From: Acidobacteriota bacterium
Lineage (GTDB): Bacteria; Acidobacteriota; Blastocatellia; Pyrinomonadales; Pyrinomonadaceae
Direction of reading: 5' to 3'
DNA: 12,185 bases
Assembly: GCA_020199975.1 (NCBI GenBank)
Contig: JAIVJP010000305.1
Coordinates: forward strand, 1 to 12,185
Notes under the pieces: generated by a model
What the model was told of the DNA's origin: nothing
Databases searched by the model: none
Seen by the model: the letters and a program-made list of their open reading frames with translations, nothing else
Shown: positions 5,625 through 12,185 of the stretch, one piece after another
Numbering within the stretch: the stretch's first letter is position 1
How the letters are laid out: each line of letters begins with the position of its first letter
Position numbers and translations under genes: made by a program

Positions 5625-7137
5625 TAGTCACAGGAGTTACATTCTGAGCTCCGGAACTTGGAGTCGAGTTCGCCGGCGCGGGCTTGGGGTTGGTGCGCTG
5701 TATGGGTGCTTTCGGCGTAATGTTGGTAGGCAGTTGACCGTTGTATTTCAGTGCTTCGTCAATCAGGTCAGTGCCCTCCTTGCCGTCCTTGCTGATCAGG
5801 ACGCCATTCTTGTCCACGGTAACGTCAGCTCTGCCGCTAACCTGCTGGAGCAGATTTCCTAGCATTCCCGGACGTACTGGTGGGGGCATATTCTTTCGCG
5901 CCGGATCGGGTTCGGGAATGGGTGCGCCAATAATGCTCAGCTGCTCGCGAGCCTTCTCCCCGAACTCGCTGTTGGGGTGATTCCGAAGAATCTGCTGGTA
6001 GTATTTTGCCGCTTCGTCCGGCTCTTCTTCCTGCTGGTAGGTTGCGGCCAGGCGGAAAAGGACCTCATCCATGAACGAGAAGTCGGGATACTTTTCAACA
6101 ATCTCCCGGTAACGGGACTGAGCACCCTTCAAACCACCTTTCTGCTGCTCGTATTTGGCCTTGTAGTAAAAATTGCCGATCTGCAGGTTGTGCATTGCCA
6201 GATTTTCCTGAACGTCGCGCAAGCGCTGCTCAACATCCGGCCGGAGCTTGGTCTGCGGGAACTGCTGCATCAGGACTTTCAGTCTCTGTTCGGCTTTTCG
6301 CGCATGGGTGATATCCCGATCCGCGAGACCCATCTGTCTCATCTCGGATTCCGCAACCTTCAGCATGGCATCATCGGCCAGAGGATCGGTCGGGAAGAAG
6401 GTTAGCCAATCCTGATATGCCTGCGCAGCCTGGATCAAGTTGCTCGTGGTTCCTTCAAGATAAAAGGAATCTGCGATTGCAAGTTTTGCTAGAGCTAGAA
6501 AAGGAGAATCGGGATAAGTATTAATAATTGTCGTAAAGAGGAGCCGCCCGGTTTCATGGCTTCCTTTACGCACTTGTTTTACGGCCTCTTCGAACAGCAC
6601 GCGATCGCGCCCCGGGGCGACCTCGCCAGTTAAATCAGCATATTTGTCTTCGCCTCCACCACCAAAGAGCCCAAAGAACTTTCCTTTTTTCTTCTTCTTG
6701 GCAGGTGCCCTTCCGGAAGCAGCGCTGGCAGTTCTGGCGCTTGCAGTGGCCTGCAGGCCAGCCTGCACACGGGTGTCGATGTCGACCACTGACGTTTCAA
6801 GCCGATCGAGCACGGTTGCATCGTATCGCTCTGAGCGCTCCTGTTTGCCGCGAATGTCATTAACTTCTGAAAGGATCGAACCGACCTCTTCCTCCAACCC
6901 TTGCAGTCTTTGTCGCGGATCGTCCACGGCTTCCTTCTTGTCTGTGCTCTTCGGCGTCAGCGCAGAGATGGCGTTGTTGAGCGAACGACGCAGAGAATCA
7001 AGCTTCGACCGCATAACGTCCAGACGTTGGATGGCCGAAAGATCACTCTGAGGTTTGCCTTGCGCCAGAGCAGTGGGAATTGCGCTCAGGAGTAGCGCGA
7101 CGCAAAGTGTCGCTAGCGCCATAAAGCGATAGTGCAT
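5590..7137 (-). CDS. Exported coiled-coil and BamD-like TPR protein
   Basis: This 515-residue protein has a Sec signal peptide (MHYRFMALATLCVALLLSAI, cleavage likely after ALA at residues 23-25). A coiled-coil-prone region follows at about 30-125, then a KKKKK patch and FFGLFGGGG near 146-162. A BamD/YfiO-like tetratricopeptide region spans about 180-405, with repeated TYPDSPF, FFPTDPLADDA, QFPQTKLRPDVEQRL, KYPDFSFMDEVLFRL and NHPNSEFGEKAREQL units. The tail is Pro/Ala/Thr rich. BamD is the lipoprotein of the outer-membrane beta-barrel assembly complex; this protein has no lipobox Cys at the cleavage site, so the exact role is inferred. GGAGG at 7150-7146 overlaps an earlier ATG (7152), so the ATG at 7137 with an 8-base spacer is chosen. 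Confidence 0.85.
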   Translation of the reverse strand: MHYRFMALATLCVALLLSAIPTALAQGKPQSDLSAIQRLDVMRSKLDSLRRSLNNAISALTPKSTDKKEAVDDPRQRLQGLEEEVGSILSEVNDIRGKQERSERYDATVLDRLETSVVDIDTRVQAGLQATASARTASAASGRAPAKKKKKGKFFGLFGGGGEDKYADLTGEVAPGRDRVLFEEAVKQVRKGSHETGRLLFTTIINTYPDSPFLALAKLAIADSFYLEGTTSNLIQAAQAYQDWLTFFPTDPLADDAMLKVAESEMRQMGLADRDITHARKAEQRLKVLMQQFPQTKLRPDVEQRLRDVQENLAMHNLQIGNFYYKAKYEQQKGGLKGAQSRYREIVEKYPDFSFMDEVLFRLAATYQQEEEPDEAAKYYQQILRNHPNSEFGEKAREQLSIIGAPIPEPDPARKNMPPPVRPGMLGNLLQQVSGRADVTVDKNGVLISKDGKEGTDLIDEALKYNGQLPTNITPKAPIQRTNPKPAPANSTPSSGAQNVTPVTTSAPASAPAKP

Positions 7138-7145
7138 ATGTAAAT

Positions 7146-7150
7146 CCTCC
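7146..7150 (-). promoter_or_regulatory. Ribosome binding site of the BamD-like gene
   Basis: GGAGG on the minus strand lies 8 bases before the ATG at 7137-7135. The upstream ATG at 7152-7150 overlaps this signal and so cannot be the start it serves. Confidence 0.7.
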
Positions 7151-7154
7151 ATTT

Positions 7155-7286
7155 ATTGCCAATTGCCGATTTTAATTCTAATTAACATTTTGCGTCATGC
7201 GGCGCCGAGCCACATAAACCAGCCAATTGGCAATTGGCAATTGGCAATCGGCAATCGGCAATCGGCAATTGAAAATCAAAAATCAC
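7155..7286. repeat. Inverted heptad repeat with nine in-register units, rpe to BamD-like spacer
   Basis: The right arm (7224-7286) is the cleanest array in the window: nine consecutive seven-base units, caattgg three times, caatcgg three times, then caattga, aaatcaa, aaatcac. The left arm (7155-7173) is a shorter inverted match, attgccaattgccgatttt. The roughly 50-base loop is unique. The right arm ends at the rpe stop codon and the left arm begins a few bases upstream of the next gene's ribosome binding site. The change of word within one unbroken register shows how CAATTGG-type and AAATCAA-type arrays are related. Confidence 0.9.
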
Positions 7287-7710
7287 CTACACCCACTCGA
7301 CCGTAGCTTCGCGCAAATCACGAACTGAGACCTGCGGATCGGGCGCGCCGAAAATAGCCGAGCCCGCGACTATAATCTCAGCGCCAGCGGCTACGACTTC
7401 CGCGATGTTCGTTCGCATCCGCTTCGACATGGATCGAAACCATCTTTGCGCCCGCAGCCACAAACTGCTCGGCATACCGACCCGGCTCGGAGATCATCAA
7501 GTGAGCATCAATCGGTAGCTTCGTCGACCGCGAGATCGACTTGACCACGGGCAAACCAATTGTGATATTCGGAACAAAATGGCCATCCATCACATCAACA
7601 TGGACGATAGCAGCTCCACCGCGTTCAACTGCTTCTATCTCCTGGCCCAGGCGTGAAAAGTCGGATGACAGAATCGAAGGCGCGATGTCTATTGTTCTGG
7701 TATTCACCAT
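7287..7710 (-). pseudogene. rpe: Ribulose-phosphate 3-epimerase, large internal deletion and frameshift
   Basis: Rpe interconverts ribulose 5-phosphate and xylulose 5-phosphate. The first 98 residues are normal: IDIAPSILSSDFSRLG, VHVDVMDGHFVPNITIG (metal-binding His and Asp), IDAHLMISEP, AGAKMVSIHVEAD. The sequence then jumps, in another frame, to RTNIAEVVAAGAEIIVAGSA and IFGAPDPQVSVRDLR, the family C-terminus. The junction is at about 7415-7419. Roughly 75-80 codons are missing, including the NPGFGGQ loop and the second catalytic Asp (VDGG). The remaining 424 bases are not a multiple of three, against about 660-690 for an intact gene. As written it cannot make an active enzyme. No Shine-Dalgarno sequence is evident at the ATG. 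An assembly gap is the main alternative. Confidence 0.88.
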
Positions 7711-7749
7711 CAGATTGTAACAGCGTGTTTCGCCTGAACCCTCTACAAG

Positions 7750-8433
7750 CTAGCGCTTCTCCCGATTGTTGTTTCGACCAGTGGGCGCAGGCTTGGGCCC
7801 GGGAGGCGGTCTGTTATCGTTCTCATTTACAGTGCGGCTTGGGCTCGCGTTGCTATTGGCTTCCGCTCCACCGGTATTTGCATTTGCAGTGTTAGTAACT
7901 TTGCGAGGTCTACTTGCATTCGCGTTCGAGTTTTCATTAGCGTTCTGGCTGGTGTTCTTATTTCGTTTCGGCTTATTCTCGTTGTAATTCTTGGCCGGTT
8001 TCGACGTGTTCGTGTTCCGGTTCTCGAGAACCGTCTCATCGCTCGCCTTTTTGTCATTAACGACGGCTTCCGAAGCCTCTCCCTCTTTCGCACCGCGGCT
8101 TATATCCATCGCGACTGTCTGACCCGACTTGACCACTTCTCCAGCGCGCGGCAATTGAAAGAGCACCGTGTCGGGTTCGACCCGATTGCTGGGTCTGGTT
8201 GCCCGCACGCGGAAATTTAAGTCGGCATTCCCCAATATCCGCTCGGCCTCGAAGCGATCCTTGCCCACGACCTCAGGAACCGTAACTTCAGGACTGCGCA
8301 GCGACAAATAAACCGTAGTGGCCAGTCCGAACAAGAATGCGATGGCAATCAGTATTACGAGGCCCGTTCGCCTGAGTGCTGAGAGTGCTTGATTTACGAC
8401 ACCCACTAAGCTTGATTCCTCGCTCCGCTCCAA
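7750..8433 (-). CDS. Membrane-anchored PASTA-domain protein with Asn-rich tail
   Basis: The 227-residue product has a short cytoplasmic N-terminus, one membrane segment near residues 24-45, and one PASTA domain near 49-113 (VTVPEVVGKDRFEAERIL, then PDTVLFQLPRAGEVVKSGQTV). An Asn/Lys/Thr/Pro-rich low-complexity tail covers residues 114-227. PASTA domains bind peptidoglycan or muropeptides in kinases and penicillin-binding proteins; here there is no kinase or transpeptidase domain. The most upstream start is TTG at 8433-8431 without a ribosome binding site. A GTG nine codons later (8406-8404) has AGGA 10 bases upstream and may be the real start. It is followed by rpe; a PASTA gene between the fmt region and rpe is familiar from other bacteria. 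Confidence 0.82.
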   Translation of the reverse strand: MERSEESSLVGVVNQALSALRRTGLVILIAIAFLFGLATTVYLSLRSPEVTVPEVVGKDRFEAERILGNADLNFRVRATRPSNRVEPDTVLFQLPRAGEVVKSGQTVAMDISRGAKEGEASEAVVNDKKASDETVLENRNTNTSKPAKNYNENKPKRNKNTSQNANENSNANASRPRKVTNTANANTGGAEANSNASPSRTVNENDNRPPPGPKPAPTGRNNNREKR

Positions 8434-8730
8434 CTTGATACCGTTAAAACCAAGCTGCGAAGTCTAACACCCGCTATCACCCGCCGCAAGAAGCCTATTT
8501 CCGGTAACTAACGATGTTTACGGTTCGAATGGCGCAATCAAGAACCGTTCTCATTAACCACGCGCCAGGCCTTCATTAATAGTTGTTTTGCCGGGTCGAA
8601 ACGCCTCGAAGGTCCTCGGCTGAGATGCTCCGGTGTATTTCGGGGTTGTGCCATTGGCCTACCAGTTTAAAGGGTGAACCTGAAGAATCCTCAACCCTTC
8701 AGGCATCGGGCTCCGAATTCTCGAAATTCC
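8434..8730. other. 297-base unassigned gap between fmt and the PASTA gene
   Basis: No supported gene is present, and rsmB, which often follows fmt, is not here. Contents are: a stem of 7 base pairs with an 11-base loop (cctgaag 8679-8685 with cttcagg 8697-8703) about 28 bases after the fmt stop, lacking a T-run; a second inverted repeat (acggttc 8520-8526 with gaaccgt 8542-8548); a start-less 34-codon open frame on the minus strand (8658-8557); and a promoter candidate near the PASTA gene. The middle of the gap is otherwise unexplained. Confidence 0.5.
8461..8489 (-). promoter_or_regulatory. Candidate sigma-70-type promoter for the PASTA gene
   Basis: The minus strand reads TTGCGG (8489-8484), a 17-base spacer, then TAGACT (8466-8461), about 27 bases before the TTG start. 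The spacing is ideal and both boxes are moderate matches. This is pattern recognition only. Confidence 0.35.
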
Positions 8731-9660
8731 CTAAGCGAGGGCATCGCCAACTTTGAGATGTGTGCCATTCATAAAGTCGCGCACACTCATGCGCCGCTTT
8801 GCCTCCAGTTGTACCTCAATGAGCCGAAGCATTGTCTCCCCGCCGCATTTGACAATCAGGTCATCGCCTTGAGAGGCCACCACTTCACCCGGGACAGCGT
8901 TCGACAATTCTGCGCGGGCGGCTTTTGCCCGCCAGACGACCAGGCGGTGTGTTTGGTGATGCGTGTATGCATTTGGCCATGGCTGAAGGCCTCTAATGGT
9001 GCGTTCAACGGCAAAAGCGTTTTGAGACCAATTAATCAACCCGTTTTCTTTGCGCAGCATAGGAGCGAAAGTGGCATCCCGGTCGTGCTGAGGCCGAGGC
9101 GTGATTTCATCAAGCTGAGCCAGGGTCTCCCCTAGCAGTTCGGCTCCAATCTCCGCGAGTCGACCTATGAGTTCAGGCGCCGTTTCCATTTCGCCGATCT
9201 GAGTTTCTCGCTGGAGTAAGATGGGACCCGAGTCCAACTCTTCTTCAATGAACATTGTTGTGACACCTGTCTTCTCTTCTCCGTTAATGATGGCCCAGTT
9301 GACGGGCGCTGCGCCTCGGTAGAGTGGCAACAGAGAGAAATGAACGTTGATGCAACCTCTCTTCGGCGCTCTTAGAAGACCGGCTGGTAGAAGGCGGCCG
9401 TAGGCCACCACTACTGCCAGATCAGCATTGTGCGATGCAAACAGAGCCTGGGATTCGGCAGTTCTTATCCTCGCGGGTTGATGAACGGTGAGGCCATGCG
9501 CAAGCGCAAGCTTCTTGACTGGACTAGTTGCTATTCTGTTTCCTCGACCCGACGGCTTGTCCGGTTGCGTCCAGACGGCCACGATCTCATGGCCGTCTGC
9601 GACTAACCGTTTCAATGTGGGCACGGCTGCTTCGGGAGTACCCATGAAAACAATACGCAT
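8731..9660 (-). CDS. fmt: Methionyl-tRNA formyltransferase
   Basis: Fmt formylates initiator Met-tRNA using 10-formyltetrahydrofolate. The 309-residue protein has the normal length and begins MRIVFMGTPEAAVPTL. Motifs include WTQPDKPSGRG near residues 30-40, VVVAYGRLLP near 83-92, and the catalytic set INVHFSLLPLYRGAAP near 104-119 (Asn and His) with EEELDSGPIL near 139-148 (Asp). SLLPLYRG has Leu where Arg or Lys is usual. The C-terminal tRNA-binding domain begins near residue 203 (NGLINWSQNAFAVERTIRGL, then QPWPNAY). No strong Shine-Dalgarno sequence precedes the ATG. It lies after the pruA-like gene rather than directly after def, its usual neighbour, but def is only one gene further away. 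Confidence 0.96.
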   Translation of the reverse strand: MRIVFMGTPEAAVPTLKRLVADGHEIVAVWTQPDKPSGRGNRIATSPVKKLALAHGLTVHQPARIRTAESQALFASHNADLAVVVAYGRLLPAGLLRAPKRGCINVHFSLLPLYRGAAPVNWAIINGEEKTGVTTMFIEEELDSGPILLQRETQIGEMETAPELIGRLAEIGAELLGETLAQLDEITPRPQHDRDATFAPMLRKENGLINWSQNAFAVERTIRGLQPWPNAYTHHQTHRLVVWRAKAARAELSNAVPGEVVASQGDDLIVKCGGETMLRLIEVQLEAKRRMSVRDFMNGTHLKVGDALA

Positions 9661-9681
9661 AGTTTGAACTCAGAAAGAGGT

Positions 9682-9717
9682 ACAGGTGACAGTTGCCTGG
9701 GGCCTCCTGTCACCTGT
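9682..9717. repeat. Perfect 11-bp inverted repeat between the pruA-like gene and fmt
   Basis: The sequence acaggtgacag (9682-9692) pairs with ctgtcacctgt (9707-9717) around a 14-base loop in which gcc and ggc can extend the stem. It starts 33 bases after the pruA-like stop and ends 22 bases before the fmt ATG. No T-run follows on the minus strand, so a classical terminator is not supported. It may be an RNA stem, a weak attenuator or a small repeat element. Confidence 0.55.
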
Positions 9718-9750
9718 GCACCATCGCAATCAAGACCTGGTCAATTCACT

Positions 9751-11312
<1,562 letters not shown>

Positions 11313-11341
11313 ATGAAGCTCCAATGCTGTTTTTCGAAAAT

Positions 11342-11350
11342 ATTATCACA
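11342..11350 (-). promoter_or_regulatory. Candidate extended -10 promoter for the pruA-like gene
   Basis: The minus strand reads TGTGATAAT, an extended -10 pattern (TGn followed by GATAAT), 29 bases before the ATG at 11312. There is no good -35 box. A short GC-rich inverted repeat (GGGC/GCCC) lies just upstream. The position, downstream of the def terminator, fits an independent promoter. Confidence 0.4.
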
Positions 11351-11401
11351 GTTGGGGCGATGCCCACCCCAGTCGAACCTCTCACTAGGATCTAAAACCC
11401 A

Positions 11402-11452
11402 CCAAACAAAAAACGCGGCCGATGCGCAAGCATTCGACAGCGTTTATCGGCC
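11402..11452 (-). terminator. Rho-independent terminator after def
   Basis: On the minus strand GGCCGAT (11452-11446) pairs perfectly with ATCGGCC (11423-11417). The 22-base loop can form an inner CGC/GCG stem. GCGTTTTTTGTTT follows the stem directly. It begins about 34 bases after the def stop codon and separates def from the pruA-like gene. Confidence 0.75.
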
Positions 11453-11485
11453 ATTTCTGAGTTTCTGCCCTCCGCCTCCTGACCT

Positions 11486-12001
11486 TCACTCCCACTTCCC
11501 TGCTTTTTGCAGCTTCCTGATCTTGCGTTTCACAAGATCGCGTTTGAGCGGGCTCATCTTGTCGATAAAAACAATACCGTCGCAATGGTCAGTTTCGTGC
11601 AGCATGCAGCGGGCAGTAAGTTCCGTGTCATCAAGTTCAAACTCGTTGCCATTAATATCATGGGCACGTACGACCGCTCGCAGGCTGCGCTCGACAGGCG
11701 TAAAGATTCCCGGAAAAGACAAACAGCCCTCTTCCCCATTTTGATTACCCTCGACGTGCAGAACCTCTGGATTGACCATTACGACACGCTGGTCAGGATC
11801 TTTGCCAGCCGAGCAATCCATGACAAACAGTCTCTTAGGTACACCCACCTGGACCGCGGCCAGACCAACTCCCGGCGCCGCATACATGGTCTCCAACATG
11901 TCGCCAATCAGCTTTTTGAGATCGTCTCCGAAGTCGGTTACTGGCTCCCCCGGCGTATCGAGTATTGGATTCGGCCACGTAACTATTTCCAATAATGCCA
12001 T
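11486..12001 (-). CDS. def: Peptide deformylase
   Basis: Def removes the formyl group from the N-terminal methionine of nascent proteins, the counterpart of Fmt. The 171-residue metalloenzyme shows all three signature motifs: GVGLAAVQVG near residues 44-53, EEGCLSFPG near 90-98 (Cys metal ligand), and LHETDHCDG near 134-142 (HExxH with both His ligands and the catalytic Glu). The residue after DH is Cys where Leu is usual. The C-terminus is basic (PLKRDLVKRKIRKLQKAGKWE region), as in many type 1 deformylases. AGGGA lies 7 bases before the ATG at 12001. A terminator follows the gene, so it is probably transcribed separately from the pruA-like gene. Confidence 0.96.
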   Translation of the reverse strand: MALLEIVTWPNPILDTPGEPVTDFGDDLKKLIGDMLETMYAAPGVGLAAVQVGVPKRLFVMDCSAGKDPDQRVVMVNPEVLHVEGNQNGEEGCLSFPGIFTPVERSLRAVVRAHDINGNEFELDDTELTARCMLHETDHCDGIVFIDKMSPLKRDLVKRKIRKLQKAGKWE

Positions 12002-12027
12002 TCTTAATTCCCTGTTTTTCTATAGGC

Positions 12028-12048
12028 GCAGTCACGGTTTCAGACTGC
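12028..12048. repeat. Short inverted repeat in the def leader
   Basis: The sequence gcagtc (12028-12033) pairs with gactgc (12043-12048) around a 9-base loop, 27 bases upstream of the def start. No T-run follows in the direction of transcription. It could be a small leader hairpin; no function is evident. Confidence 0.3.
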
Positions 12049-12099
12049 CTTCGATGTCGATATTACGACGAACGATGCTCGCTTTGCTACCCAGGGCGC

Positions 12100-12113
12100 A
12101 GGAAGGCCTTCCT
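12100..12113. repeat. Perfect 14-base palindrome upstream of def
   Basis: The sequence aggaaggccttcct is its own reverse complement. It lies 13 bases after the stop of the gene at the right edge. It could be a dyad protein-binding site. As RNA it would make a poor hairpin because there is no loop. Confidence 0.4.
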
Positions 12114-12126
12114 ATTAACCGCCTCC

Positions 12127-12185
12127 TTAATAGCCGCGCAACTGCTCCCTATAACCTTCAAAATTGCGCTTCATCTCACCCAAAC
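12127..12185 (-). CDS. 3' end of an unidentified gene (runs off the right edge)
   Basis: The minus strand reads 18 codons, LGEMKRNFEGYREQLRGY, then TAA at 12129-12127. The even charge pattern and the position just upstream of def suggest a genuine C-terminus, but it is too short to identify. AAGGAGG overlaps and follows the stop codon without a start codon at useful distance. The 125-base gap to def contains only the two small inverted repeats listed. Confidence 0.45.
   Translation of the reverse strand, partial: LGEMKRNFEGYREQLRGY

Noticed and set aside
5938..6405. Open frames inside the BamD-like gene on both strands
   Set aside because: They are out-of-frame or antisense shadows of a long gene with a clear domain structure and ribosome binding site.
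7224..7286. Possible CRISPR array
   Set aside because: The units are seven bases long, contiguous and without spacers, and no cas genes are present.
9682..9717. Hairpin considered as an intrinsic terminator after the pruA-like gene
   Set aside because: The stem is strong but no T-run follows on the minus strand, so it is listed only as an inverted repeat.

Overview
The window is a compact stretch of bacterial chromosome, and every gene kept in this annotation except one small remnant reads on the minus strand. The GC content is moderate. The protein set suggests an Acidobacteriota relative, possibly Blastocatellia. The hints are an Asn-rich low-complexity tail on a PASTA protein, the order ispE, tRNA-Gln, prs, rplY, pth, rpsF, rpsR, rplI, and spacers filled with seven-base repeats. 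This placement is inference from style and gene order, not from a database match.

Layout, read in the direction of transcription from right to left. At the right edge are the last 18 codons of an unidentified gene (12127-12185). Next is def (peptide deformylase), closed by a good intrinsic terminator at 11402-11452. A pruA/rocA-type L-glutamate gamma-semialdehyde dehydrogenase gene follows, broken by an internal deletion and frameshift near 10125. Then come fmt (methionyl-tRNA formyltransferase), a 297-base unassigned gap, a membrane-anchored PASTA protein, an rpe pseudogene missing its middle third, and a secreted coiled-coil plus BamD-like TPR protein. A decayed GxxExxY gene on the plus strand sits between inverted period-10 repeats. 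After it are a small membrane protein, ispE, tRNA-Gln(UUG), prs, rplY (L25/CTC), pth, rpsF, rpsR and the 5' part of rplI.

Two functional themes recur. Def and Fmt handle formyl-methionine at the two ends of translation initiation. RplY, Pth, RpsF, RpsR, RplI and tRNA-Gln are parts of the translation machinery, while Prs (PRPP) and IspE (isoprenoid precursors) supply central metabolites from the same cluster.

The most notable non-coding structure is a set of degenerate heptanucleotide tandem repeats arranged as inverted pairs. They fill the rpsF/pth, pth/rplY, rplY/prs and bamD-like/rpe spacers, and each pair runs from just beside the stop codon of one gene to just beside the start region of the next. 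Other points worth attention are the ispE stop codon lying inside the tRNA-Gln gene, and three separate genes with internal deletions within about 5 kb. Those deletions could be real decay or assembly error.
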